Assembly (NCBI GenBank): GCA_022750455.1 | Contig: JAKIVR010000005.1 | Location: forward strand, 1-61,079 | DNA from: Thermoplasmata archaeon | Lineage (GTDB): Archaea; Thermoplasmatota; Thermoplasmata; Lutacidiplasmatales; UBA184 | Length of the DNA stretch: 61,079 nucleotides | Reading direction: 5' to 3' | Shown: in pieces, positions 50,096-59,128 of the stretch | Position numbering within the stretch: the stretch's first letter is position 1 | How the letters are laid out: each line of letters opens with the position of its first letter | Made by a program: the position numbers and the translations under genes | The notes under the pieces: generated by a model | Database searches by the model: none | What the model was told of the DNA's origin: nothing | Seen by the model: the letters and a program-made list of their open reading frames with translations, nothing else

Positions 50096-52278
50096 CGACG
50101 CCGTTCGCCTCGGTGTCGCGCCGCCGACTGCTCCTGCTCGCCGGCTCCGGCTTCATCGTCTTCGTGACGATCGTCAGCGGCGGCGTCAGCGTCGGCCTCT
50201 TCAGCGCGCCGACCGTGCATCTCGGCGGGGGCGCCGAGGAGTCGGTCGGACTCGCCGCGAGCTCCGATGCGACGGCGACCCCCGGTGGCTCCGTGGCCGC
50301 CTCCCCGATGATCCTGAGCATCTCCGCGACGCCGCACGCGATCTGTGCGTTCGGAGGTCTGACGTGCACCGCCGGCGCCGGCGAGTCGCGGATCACGCTG
50401 ACGGCGCAGGCGCCGTCGACGGGCGCCGAGACGTGGCCGAACGTCCAGGTCGCCTTCGTCCTCGACACCTCCGCCTACAACGGCGACTACGACCCGTACG
50501 GGAACCAGAATGCGGACCCGTGCGCGATGCAGAACTACCTCATCGACACGCTCTGCGAGGAGTCGAACGGGATCCCGTTCTTCGTGGCGAACGCCCAGGC
50601 AATCGCGAACGCGATCCAGTCGGCGAACCCCCGGAGCGCCGTCACCTTCGCGCTCGTCGACTACTACGCGACGCTCGACGCCTGGGACGACGGCGACGCC
50701 CCCCAGTACCACGTCGACCTCTCGACGTTCGTCCCGGCGAGCGCGTTCGGGAACGCCGTCGACAGCACCTTCCAGGCGACCCAGCTCACGGGCAGCCTGA
50801 GCGGCGAACGCGGCAAGGGCTGGATCTACCCGGACATGGACCTCGACAACGCGTTCCTGCACTCGGACGAGATCACGGCCCTGTACGGCGCGATCATCGG
50901 CAGCGGCCTCGACTGGTCGGAGGGGACCCACCACGTCCTGGTGACGATGGGCGACGGCGCGCCCCGCGCGCCGGGCTACGCCGAGAACTACTGCGTCAGC
51001 TCCTCCTCCTACAACCTCTACGACGAGCGCACGGGCGCGGAGTGCATCTCGGCCACCTGTGAGCCCGCCTACACGTTCGGCGCCGACACGAGCCCGACGT
51101 GCGAGGGCTGGACCGTCTCCCAGGACGGGAACGCCAACGACTCGATCGCGGCGCTCGCGCGCACCTCCCCGACGTGCACCGACTCGATCGGCGGACGGTG
51201 CACCGTCGACGTGATCAACTACTACGATGGCATCACCGACCCGTACTCCGAGGCGTGGCCGACGACCCTCTGGGGCAAGCCGACGACCGACATCGGCGGC
51301 GGCCCCGGCGGCCCGCAGGTGATCGAGGACGCGTACCACCAGCTCCTCGCCGGCTGCGCGATCGCGCAGGCGACCGGCGGCAACTGGGACGGCCCCGACT
51401 TCTTCACCTGCCCCGACGGCCAGGCCGGGACGCTGCAGTACGTCGACCACGGGGCGTACGATGCCCCGACGACGACGAACCCGACGTTGATGTCGGCGTT
51501 CCAAGACATCAGCTTTGGACCGATCCAGGCGACGCTCGTCGCCACGGGGACCGGCCGCCCGATCTTCTCCTTCGTTCCGTTCGGCAACATCAAGATCGCC
51601 CCGGTCCCGCAGTTCCAGACCGTCTGCACCGAAGGCAACGGCGTCCTCTGGCACGGCGGCGAGAAGTGCCCGAACGTCCCCGAGAACCTCTCCAGCCTGA
51701 GCGGAGAGGATTACATCGGCTGGAACTGGAGCAACAACGCGTCGCAGAACCAGCTCTACCTCGGCGACAGCTGGTCCGTCTCCTTCTGGGTGGTGGCGGA
51801 CGGTCCTCCATACACGACCGTCCCGGTGGACGCGTGCACCACGGTCGACTGCCGGGCCGGCGGTTCCACCTCCGTCGGGGGTGTCTACTCCGCGGCGACG
51901 TACATTCCGGCGACGAACAACTCCGTCGTGACCCTCTCGTTCCCGCTCGGGATCGTGGAGGTGGTGCAGACCCCCACCCCGGCGCCGCCCGCAACAGCGC
52001 CGCTGCCCGCGCCGCCCCCCCCGCCGCCGTTCTCGATCCCGGTCACGTCGCCCGTCGCCGTCCAGACGCCGGTCGGCGTCTCGGCGCAGGTGCCGATCAT
52101 CGAGGTCGCCCTGCAGGCGACGGCCGTCGGCTTCCTCGTGGGGGCCGCGATCCGCGTGCAACAGCGCAACCGTCCGATGGCGGTCGTCAATCTGGCGGGC
52201 AAGCCGAAGACGATCCGGTCGAAGTTCGACTCGGAGTCGGGGATGGGCTCCGGAGCGGGCGTCGGCCGCTTCGAGTGA
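50092..52278 (+). CDS. VWA-like surface membrane protein, paralog B
   Basis: GTGA overlap with upstream gene; N-terminal TM, VQVAFVLDTSAYNG, HHVLVTMGDGAPRAPGY; same C-terminal tail as 41741..43978. Confidence 0.78.
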   Translation: MTTPFASVSRRRLLLLAGSGFIVFVTIVSGGVSVGLFSAPTVHLGGGAEESVGLAASSDATATPGGSVAASPMILSISATPHAICAFGGLTCTAGAGESRITLTAQAPSTGAETWPNVQVAFVLDTSAYNGDYDPYGNQNADPCAMQNYLIDTLCEESNGIPFFVANAQAIANAIQSANPRSAVTFALVDYYATLDAWDDGDAPQYHVDLSTFVPASAFGNAVDSTFQATQLTGSLSGERGKGWIYPDMDLDNAFLHSDEITALYGAIIGSGLDWSEGTHHVLVTMGDGAPRAPGYAENYCVSSSSYNLYDERTGAECISATCEPAYTFGADTSPTCEGWTVSQDGNANDSIAALARTSPTCTDSIGGRCTVDVINYYDGITDPYSEAWPTTLWGKPTTDIGGGPGGPQVIEDAYHQLLAGCAIAQATGGNWDGPDFFTCPDGQAGTLQYVDHGAYDAPTTTNPTLMSAFQDISFGPIQATLVATGTGRPIFSFVPFGNIKIAPVPQFQTVCTEGNGVLWHGGEKCPNVPENLSSLSGEDYIGWNWSNNASQNQLYLGDSWSVSFWVVADGPPYTTVPVDACTTVDCRAGGSTSVGGVYSAATYIPATNNSVVTLSFPLGIVEVVQTPTPAPPATAPLPAPPPPPPFSIPVTSPVAVQTPVGVSAQVPIIEVALQATAVGFLVGAAIRVQQRNRPMAVVNLAGKPKTIRSKFDSESGMGSGAGVGRFE

Positions 52279-52358
52279 GCTCCGAGAGCGCTCCGGGCGC
52301 CCCGGGGAATTGGAACGGCCAAGCGCTTATGTAGCTCCACGCTGCTCGCGCGCTCGGC

Positions 52359-52601
52359 ATGCTGGCGTTCTCGGACATTCGCAGCTACGCAGCCCCGGAA
52401 GAGCGGTTCACCCACTGTCTGTACTGTGGTCGCGGACTGTACGTCCTCTCCAACGACCGTCGGGGGGGAGCCTGCTTTGATTGCCTCTCGTTGCTCGGGC
52501 CCGAGGCCACTCGTTGCTCCGAGTGTGGGGCGGAGATCGCCCCCGCGCAGCGGGAGGGCGGCTGTGCTTCGTGCCGCCGCCTTCCTGCGGCGCGTGACTG
52601 A
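52359..52601 (+). CDS. Small double zinc-ribbon protein
   Basis: HCLYCGRGL...ACFDC and CSECGAEI...CASC pairs. Confidence 0.6.
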   Translation: MLAFSDIRSYAAPEERFTHCLYCGRGLYVLSNDRRGGACFDCLSLLGPEATRCSECGAEIAPAQREGGCASCRRLPAARD

Positions 52602-52640
52602 GAGCCCTCGCAGGAGATCCCGGCGGCGGCAGTCGCCCGA

Positions 52641-53111
52641 TCAGGGCGCGTCCGATGACTCGGTAGAGGCCTCGTCGGCGGCCGGGCGACGCGTGGTCGG
52701 CCGCTTCGCGCCTTCCTGGGCGCCCCGGACGGCGCCGTGGATCGCGCCCTCGGTCGCATGGGCGACCTTCTCGGCGGTGGGCCGGAGCTCGTCGTACGCC
52801 TTCTTCGAGACCTCGGCCGCGGCGTTCGTGGCCTTTTCCACGGTCGGCCGGACTTCCCGGTAGGCGCGCCGCGACAGCTCCGCCGCCTCGTGGGTCGCCT
52901 TCTCGACCGCGGGGACGACCTCGCCGGCCGCCTGGCGGGAGAACTGGATGGCGTCGTGAGCGGTCTTCTTCGTGGCGTCGAGGGTCTGGTGCGCGAGCTG
53001 GCGGACCGATCCGCCCGGGCTCGGGGGCGGAGCGGTGGGGCCTCCCCGGCCGCAGGTGGGGCAGACGCTCGTCTCGTGGGTCAGCGCGGTTCCGCAGATC
53101 GGACAGTTCAT
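52641..53111 (-). CDS. Zinc-ribbon protein with four 22-residue amphipathic (apolipoprotein/LEA-like) repeats
   Basis: MNCPICGTALTHETSVCPTCG then EVVPAVEKATHEAAELSRRAYR / EVRPTVEKATNAAAEVSKKAYD / ELRPTAEKVAHATEGAIHGAVR; TATA-like GATATACC just upstream on the minus strand. Confidence 0.75.
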   Translation of the reverse strand: MNCPICGTALTHETSVCPTCGRGGPTAPPPSPGGSVRQLAHQTLDATKKTAHDAIQFSRQAAGEVVPAVEKATHEAAELSRRAYREVRPTVEKATNAAAEVSKKAYDELRPTAEKVAHATEGAIHGAVRGAQEGAKRPTTRRPAADEASTESSDAP

Positions 53112-53219
53112 GGTCGGCCTCCGGGAGGGCAGTACGGCCGGGCGAGGTATATCGCCGTCGGGGCCCGTCCGTGAGGGGCCAAAGCTCAAATCGGGGGGCA
53201 CCATGAAAATCGTGGGCGT

Positions 53220-53337
53220 GCCGAGGTGGCTCAGTCCGGTACGGCGCAGGCTTGGAAAGCCTGTGGCGAATTTCGTCTCGGGAGTTCAAACGCCGCCACC
53301 GGCCGTTCCGGTGCGGCGGAGATTCTCCCCCTCGGCG
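53220..53337 (+). tRNA. tRNA-Ser(GGA) with predicted ~33-nt intron in the T-loop (about 53291..53323, position 59/60)
   Basis: Acceptor GCCGAGG/CCTCGGC, anticodon stem CAGGC/GCCTG with loop TTGGAAA, long variable arm GGCGA/TCGTC, T-stem GGGAG/CTCCC interrupted after TTCAAA, discriminator G. Confidence 0.88.
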
Positions 53338-53363
53338 CTTCCCTCCGAGGTTGAAGATCGCTC

Positions 53364-53861
53364 ATGACCGCCCTCTCCCGACAGACGACCCCCGCGCTGC
53401 TCCAGATCAACTCGATCTTCCGCCACCTCGACGGCCCGGCCGCGCTCACCGAGATCTGCCGGTACCTTCGCCGGGAGTTCCCCCATTACCACTGGCTCGG
53501 CATCTACCGTCTCGAGGGGAGCGAGCTCGTGCTGGACGCCTGGGACGGGGACGCCCCCACGGAACACGTCCGGATCCCCGTGGACAAGGGATTGTGCGGA
53601 CAGGCGGTCCGGGAGGGACAGACCGTCCTCGTGAGCGATGTCCGCTCCGCCCCCGAATACCTCTCCTGTTTTCTCGACACCCGCAGCGAGATCGTCGTGC
53701 CGATCCGTCGGGACGGGCAGGTCATCGGAGAGATCGACGCCGACGGTCTCACCGTGGGCGCCTACGACGCGAGCGATGACCGGTTCCTCACCGAGGTCGC
53801 CCGGAAGATCGCGCCGGCGATCGGACGCCCGAGCGGACCCGCCGCCGCTCCGACGAGCTGA
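53364..53861 (+). CDS. GAF domain protein (free methionine-(R)-sulfoxide reductase-like)
   Basis: HYHWLGIYRLEG, IPVDKGLCGQAVREGQTVLVSDV, SEIVVPIRRDGQVIGEIDADG. Confidence 0.8.
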   Translation: MTALSRQTTPALLQINSIFRHLDGPAALTEICRYLRREFPHYHWLGIYRLEGSELVLDAWDGDAPTEHVRIPVDKGLCGQAVREGQTVLVSDVRSAPEYLSCFLDTRSEIVVPIRRDGQVIGEIDADGLTVGAYDASDDRFLTEVARKIAPAIGRPSGPAAAPTS

Positions 53862-54591
53862 GTCGGACGAGCCGTCGCTGGATCTCCTCGAGCGCCGCGC
53901 CCGGGGCATCGAACGAGGGAGGGGCCCGGGCCGGTAGCGGCCGGCGGCTCCGGCGGCGGACCTCCTGAGCGATCCGTTGGAGGGCCCGGTTCAGATCATC
54001 GACGAGGGCGAGGTCGGCCCGCTGCGCGGTCCGGGAGAGCGGGTTGAGGTCGATCGCGATGATGCGGACCCCGTGTCGCTGGAGCGCCTCGGCCCGGTCG
54101 CCGTCCTCGAGAGGGATGATCGCGAGGTCCGCTTCCCCGAGGCCTCGGCGGTCGATCCGGGCCCGGTCCGACGGCAGGCCGGGGAGCCGGGCCGTCGGGG
54201 TGACGCCCAGAACGTCGGGGACCCCGGCCGCCCGCAACCGCTGGGCGATCGCCCGGGCCCGGGCGGGGGTTCGGTGGAACAGGTTCACCTCCACTCGGAG
54301 CGTCGGGAGGAGCCGGACGAGCTCGGCGATCTCGGGGGCGGCGAGGGCCGCCACGTTCCCGTTGACCGAGAGGACCGGGTGCCGGGCCCGTCGGATCCAA
54401 TCGGCCGCGATCCGGGCCGCTCGGCGGGCCGAGGCGGTGGTTCGCTCTCCCAGAAGATAATCGAACGCCTCTCCCCGACCGTGGGCGAGGAGTCCTTCGG
54501 GAACGACGAGGCCGCTCCGGAACGATTCGGCCAATCCGGCCCGACGTCTCAGGCTCGCGTACCGGGGATGTCTCGGCGAGATCTGGGTCAC
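53788..54591 (-). CDS. 4-phosphopantoate--beta-alanine ligase (archaeal phosphopantothenate synthetase)
   Basis: ISPRHPRYASLRRRAGLAESFRSGLVVPEGLLAHGRGEAFDYLLGERTT, VLSVNGNVAAL, VEVNLFHRT, IAIDLNPLSRTAQ. Confidence 0.9.
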   Translation of the reverse strand: MTQISPRHPRYASLRRRAGLAESFRSGLVVPEGLLAHGRGEAFDYLLGERTTASARRAARIAADWIRRARHPVLSVNGNVAALAAPEIAELVRLLPTLRVEVNLFHRTPARARAIAQRLRAAGVPDVLGVTPTARLPGLPSDRARIDRRGLGEADLAIIPLEDGDRAEALQRHGVRIIAIDLNPLSRTAQRADLALVDDLNRALQRIAQEVRRRSRRPLPARAPPSFDAPGAALEEIQRRLVRLSSSERRRVRSGVRSPARSSGRPR

Positions 54592-54612
54592 CGGAGGATC
54601 CCGAGGTCGATC

Positions 54613-55350
54613 CTAGTCCCCGGTCACCGCCGGGGTCGTCTTCTTTCGGGCGAGTTCGTCAGGTGTCCCCGGGCCGTTCTGCGCCTCGAGCGCGGCGATC
54701 CGCTGCTCCAGGGGCTGCAGCGACTGCTCGATCGCCCGGGCGACGACCAACTTCACCGACTCCTCGAGCGCGAGGATGTCGCGGCTGAGGTCGGCGATCC
54801 GGCGGGCGTTCTCGCTGAGCAACAATCGGCTCTGCGCGGCGAGGCGGTAGCCGTCGTCGATCCCCTTGGTCAAGGCGCTCGCCTGCTCACTGAACGCCAC
54901 GATCGATTCGCCGACCGGGGCCCACTTCTGGTCGAGGTTCTCTTGCAGGCTCTGGGCGAGGGTCTCGGAGATCCGGTCCGTCGCCTGGGACATCCCGGCC
55001 GTGATCCGGTCCGTGAGAAGGCCGTCGAGGCTCTCGAGGCGGCTCGCCACCGCCGCTTCGAGGCTCGCCTGGCCCTGCTCGATGCGGACGAACCGGTCCT
55101 CCAGGGCCTCGAAGTGGGCGGTGAGGTTGCCGTAGGCGGAGCCGAGGAACGTGTCGAGGTGGGACGTCTGCACCTCGAGAGCGCGGAGGAGGACGTGGAG
55201 GACCCAGTGCTCGCGGCCTTTCGCTTCCGCGAGCGGCGAGTGGTCGAGCCGGTCCCGAATCTCCCGGTTCTCGATCAGGGTCTGGAGTTCGCGCAACGCC
55301 GCCAGCCGGACCGGCGAAGTGTTCGCGACCGGGCGGCTGGGCTCAGGCAT
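54613..55350 (-). CDS. Hypothetical coiled-coil protein
   Basis: Long heptad-rich helices, no TM seen; in gene order with sfsA (8-bp overlap). Confidence 0.6.
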   Translation of the reverse strand: MPEPSRPVANTSPVRLAALRELQTLIENREIRDRLDHSPLAEAKGREHWVLHVLLRALEVQTSHLDTFLGSAYGNLTAHFEALEDRFVRIEQGQASLEAAVASRLESLDGLLTDRITAGMSQATDRISETLAQSLQENLDQKWAPVGESIVAFSEQASALTKGIDDGYRLAAQSRLLLSENARRIADLSRDILALEESVKLVVARAIEQSLQPLEQRIAALEAQNGPGTPDELARKKTTPAVTGD

Positions 55351-56131
55351 TGCTTCCCAATGCCGCCTCGGACTCTAAAAATCCTCCCCCTGACCGTCCG
55401 AGGGGGTCCCCGAGGTCGACGGGCACTCGTCGACCCCATTCCAACGTCCCGAGGCCGACCCGGAGGGTCCACGCGGAGAACCGGACGCCCGCCGATCGGG
55501 CGTGGCGCACGGCCGCGGCAAAGTCGGGATCCATCTCGGCGTTCGGCTGGAACGACTCGACGTCGTCCCGCTGGATGGCGAACAGGAGCCCCGTGCGCAC
55601 TCCCCGACGGGCGGCAGTCGCGAGGGCGCGGACGTGGTGCGTCCCTCGCTCCGTGGGCGCATCGGGGAAGAGGGCCCGCCGTCCGATCCGCAGATTGGAG
55701 CTCTTCACCTCGACGAGGTGCGTGATCCGCCCGTCCAGCCCCCGTTGGGCGAGGTCCCAGCGGTGCCCGTATCCCCCCACCTCCCGTTGCCACGGCCCCG
55801 ACCCAAATCCGGGTTCGGCGCCGTGTTCGAGGAGTCGAAGGGCGAGAAGGTTGGAGACCTGCGTGTCCAGCCCCACCCATGTTCGTCCGTGACGGACGGC
55901 GACCAGGTCGTGGTGCGTGCGCCGGTCGGGGTTCCGCGGGACCGGTACGACGCATCCGATCGTCCGACCGGGACGGAGCAGCTCCTCGTTCCGACCCGGA
56001 TTCGGCACGTGCGCCCAGAACGACACCCCACCGGACTCAGGCCGGACCCGCGCGAGGAACCGATTGGGGCGCTCGAGGAACCGGACCCGTTGAGGGACTC
56101 CGGGGTAGGTGTAGCGCGGGAGGGCGGTCAC
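55343..56131 (-). CDS. sfsA: SfsA family protein (sugar fermentation stimulation homolog)
   Basis: [63 protein letters not shown]. Confidence 0.9.
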   Translation of the reverse strand: MTALPRYTYPGVPQRVRFLERPNRFLARVRPESGGVSFWAHVPNPGRNEELLRPGRTIGCVVPVPRNPDRRTHHDLVAVRHGRTWVGLDTQVSNLLALRLLEHGAEPGFGSGPWQREVGGYGHRWDLAQRGLDGRITHLVEVKSSNLRIGRRALFPDAPTERGTHHVRALATAARRGVRTGLLFAIQRDDVESFQPNAEMDPDFAAAVRHARSAGVRFSAWTLRVGLGTLEWGRRVPVDLGDPLGRSGGGFLESEAALGSNA

Positions 56132-57288
56132 CGGGGATCGTCAAAGCCCGGGCCGAGCAGCTCGCGCGCGACGATCAGCCGTCGGATCTCGCTCGTGCCG
56201 GCTCCGATCTCGAGCAGCTTGGCATCCCGGGCCAGCCGCTCCAGCGGATACTCTCGCATGTAGCCGTTCCCGCCATAGATCTGGATGGCGTCGAGGGCGA
56301 CCCGCGTGGACGCCTCCGAGGCGAACGTCAGGGCGGTCGCGCTCGCCTTGGCGCTCCGAAGGTCGTGACGCACGGAGTCGAGGGCCTCGTACATCAGGAG
56401 CCGGGAGGCCCGGAGCTGGAAGTACATGTTCGCCAGCTTCTCCTGGATCATCTCGAACTGGCCGATCTTCCGGCCGAACTGCTCCCTCTCCCGGGAGTAG
56501 GCGACCGAGAGTTCGAGGCACTCTTCGATGATCCCGACGGGGATCGCCGAGAGGACGGCCCGCTCGACGTTGAGGCCGCCCATCATCACCCCGACCCCAC
56601 CGTTCTCGGCTCCGAGAAGTTGGTCCGCCGGGACCTCGCAATCCTCGAACCTCAGCTCCCCGGTCGGCGAGCCCCGCATCCCCATCTTGTCCAGCTGGCG
56701 AGAGACGGAGAATCCCGGTTGACCCTTCTCGACGAGGAACGCCGAGATCCCTCGGGCGCCCCGGGCCGGGTCGGTCTTGGCGTAGACGATCAGCGTGTCG
56801 GCGACCGGTCCGTTGGTGATGAACTGCTTGGTCCCGCGAAGGACGTACGCGTCCCCCCGGCGAACGGCGGTCGTGGTGAGACTCGTGGCATCGGAGCCCG
56901 CTCCCGGTTCGGTGAGGGCCAAGGCGCCCAACGACGCCCCCGTCGCGAGGGCCGGTAGGAATCGCTTCTTCTGGGCCTCGGTCCCGTTGCGCGCGAGGTT
57001 GTCGGCGCAGAGGTTCGAGTGGGCCCCGACCGACAGCGCCAGGGCCGGGCTGACCCGGGCGATCTCTTCGAGGATCACGGCTTGGGCCCAGTACGTGCTG
57101 CCGAGCCCGTCGTACTCCGTCGGGACCGTGGGGCCGAGGAATCCGTTCTCGCCCAACCTGCGGAACACCTCCCGGGGGAAGTGATCCTCCCGGTCCATCT
57201 TCTCGGCGACCGGCGCGACCTCCTTGCGGACGAATCGGCGGGCACCGTCCTGCAGGGCGACGATCTCTTCGGGGAGTTGGAACTCCAC
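56128..57288 (-). CDS. Acyl-CoA dehydrogenase
   Basis: GTG start [74 protein letters not shown]. Confidence 0.93.
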   Translation of the reverse strand: MEFQLPEEIVALQDGARRFVRKEVAPVAEKMDREDHFPREVFRRLGENGFLGPTVPTEYDGLGSTYWAQAVILEEIARVSPALALSVGAHSNLCADNLARNGTEAQKKRFLPALATGASLGALALTEPGAGSDATSLTTTAVRRGDAYVLRGTKQFITNGPVADTLIVYAKTDPARGARGISAFLVEKGQPGFSVSRQLDKMGMRGSPTGELRFEDCEVPADQLLGAENGGVGVMMGGLNVERAVLSAIPVGIIEECLELSVAYSREREQFGRKIGQFEMIQEKLANMYFQLRASRLLMYEALDSVRHDLRSAKASATALTFASEASTRVALDAIQIYGGNGYMREYPLERLARDAKLLEIGAGTSEIRRLIVARELLGPGFDDPR

Positions 57289-57311
57289 GAGCTCCGGACG
57301 CCGTCCGGGGT

Positions 57312-58892
57312 TTAACGGTTGGCGCGCTTCGACCGTTGGGGTCGCTCGACCTCGACGCCGATGTGGAGCGCCCACGCCGGGCGGGGTCGGGGGAAATCGG
57401 TCCGGTAGTGCACCCCGCGGCTCTCGGTCCGCTCGTGGGCCGCTTGGGCAATGCAGAGGGCGACCAGCGCCGCGTGGGCGGTGCCACCCAACGGGGCGCT
57501 CTCCGGATCCTCGGGGCCGAAGCGTTGAAGCAGGGTCTGGAATCGCTCGGCGCTCGCCTCCAGGGCCGGTCCGTTCCGGAGGATTCCCACGTCGTGCCAC
57601 AGCCGGCGACGGATCTCGCGGCGGGCCAAGAGGCTCTCCTCGGCCGCATCCCCGTCCGGCAGGGCGACGGCGACGAGGCGGCGAGGGCGCGGGGGGCCGC
57701 TCCAGGCCCGGCTGCGGAGATGGCGGGCGACCCGCTCCCCGAAGACGACCCCTTCCAACAGGGAGTTGGACGCGAGTCGGTTCGCCCCGTGGACCCCGGT
57801 CGCAGCGACCTCCCCGCAGGCCCAGAGACCGCGGAGGCTCGATCGGCCGACCGCGTCCGTCGCCACTCCCCCGATCAAGAAGTGGGCGGCCGGCGTGACG
57901 GGGATCCCTTCGCGGGTCGGGTCGATCCCGTGCTGCTGCAGAAAATGGCAGATCGTCGGGAACCGGGCCCAGAGCTTCTCCCGGGGGATCCCGGTCGCAT
58001 CGAGGTACACGCAGTCGGTCCGGGTGCGCTCCATCTCGGCGACGATGGCGCGACTGACGATGTCCCGAGGCGCCATCTCCGCCTCCCGGTGATAGCGAGG
58101 AAGGAACCGCTCCCCGGCGCGGTTGCGCAGGAGCGCTCCCTCGCCCCGGATCGCCTCCGTCATCAAGTATCGAGGGGCGCCGCGGTGGGCGAACACCGTC
58201 GGATGGAACTGGACGAACTCCATGTCCGCCAACAGCGCGCCGGCGAGCGCCGCCACCGCGATCCCATCTCCCGTGGCGACCCAGGGATTCGAGCTCTGGC
58301 TGTAGAGCGAGCCAGCCCCCCCCGTGGCGAGGACCACGGCCCCGGTTTCGATCTCGGAGACCGAACCTCCTGTGGAGCGGCCGACGACGGCCCTCACCCC
58401 GTCCGGACCTTGCGAGGTGACCCGGAGCAGTTGCGTCCGCTCCGACAGGTCGATGCCGAGGTCCAACGCTCGATGCTTGAGCGTCTCTTCGACATGCAGG
58501 CCGGTGGCGTCCCCGCCGGCGTGAACGATCCGGCTCCGGTGGTGGGCGGCCTCTCGCCCGAGGGCGACGTGGCCATCGATCGTGTCGAACGGGACCCCGA
58601 GGCGAACGAGATCCGCGATCCGCGCCGGGGCTTCGCCGACGAGGATGCGGGCTCGGCTGCGGTCCACGAGACCCGCGCCGGCCCGCACCGTGTCGGCCAG
58701 GTGTTGCGCGGGGGAGTCGCCCGGACCGATCGCCGCGGCGATCCCGCCCTGCGCGTACCGCGTGTTGGACTCCTCGAGGGTCGCCTTCGTCACCAAGGTC
58801 GGCCGGAGGCCGAGCTCGTGGCAGCGGATCGCCACGTACAATCCGGCGATACCGCTCCCCACGATGAGAGGACGATCCGAGGGACGGGGCAC
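57312..58892 (-). CDS. nadB: L-aspartate oxidase
   Basis: [63 protein letters not shown]. Confidence 0.92.
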   Translation of the reverse strand: MPRPSDRPLIVGSGIAGLYVAIRCHELGLRPTLVTKATLEESNTRYAQGGIAAAIGPGDSPAQHLADTVRAGAGLVDRSRARILVGEAPARIADLVRLGVPFDTIDGHVALGREAAHHRSRIVHAGGDATGLHVEETLKHRALDLGIDLSERTQLLRVTSQGPDGVRAVVGRSTGGSVSEIETGAVVLATGGAGSLYSQSSNPWVATGDGIAVAALAGALLADMEFVQFHPTVFAHRGAPRYLMTEAIRGEGALLRNRAGERFLPRYHREAEMAPRDIVSRAIVAEMERTRTDCVYLDATGIPREKLWARFPTICHFLQQHGIDPTREGIPVTPAAHFLIGGVATDAVGRSSLRGLWACGEVAATGVHGANRLASNSLLEGVVFGERVARHLRSRAWSGPPRPRRLVAVALPDGDAAEESLLARREIRRRLWHDVGILRNGPALEASAERFQTLLQRFGPEDPESAPLGGTAHAALVALCIAQAAHERTESRGVHYRTDFPRPRPAWALHIGVEVERPQRSKRANR

Positions 58893-58947
58893 GAAGTCGG
58901 GAGTAGCCCCGGGGGTAAAGCGCTCGCCCCAGAGTCCGCCATCGAGT

Positions 58948-58963
58948 CACGAACCATTTCGTG
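58948..58963. promoter_or_regulatory. Perfect 6-bp inverted repeat (operator-like) upstream of nadB
   Basis: CACGAA-CCAT-TTCGTG in the 236-bp divergent intergenic region, 56 nt before the nadB ATG. Confidence 0.4.
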
Positions 58964-59128
58964 TCCCGGGCGGTACGACGACATGGTGCCCGGCTTCGGG
59001 GGAGCGGGGCCGACCGTTTCGCATTTTCTCCAGGCTCCTGTCGAGGTCGTACGAATCCTACAAACTCCAACGCCCGTCGGGGGCCAGCTCCGGGGCCAGC
59101 GCGATTTCCGGAGGCGTGAACGGAAAGG

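Noticed and set aside
49870-52161. 763-aa antisense ORF opposite VWA-like paralog B (and the similar 41699..43030)
   Set aside because: The resemblance of the antisense ORFs to each other is explained by the paralogous sense genes.
41741-52278. Possible mobile element or phage island around the surface genes
   Set aside because: No integrase, transposase, terminal repeats or tRNA-derived att duplication seen; flanks are ordinary chromosomal genes.
53341-53363. Second tRNA or C/D box RNA just after tRNA-Ser
   Set aside because: Too short, no C/D boxes or cloverleaf; looks like leader of the GAF gene.
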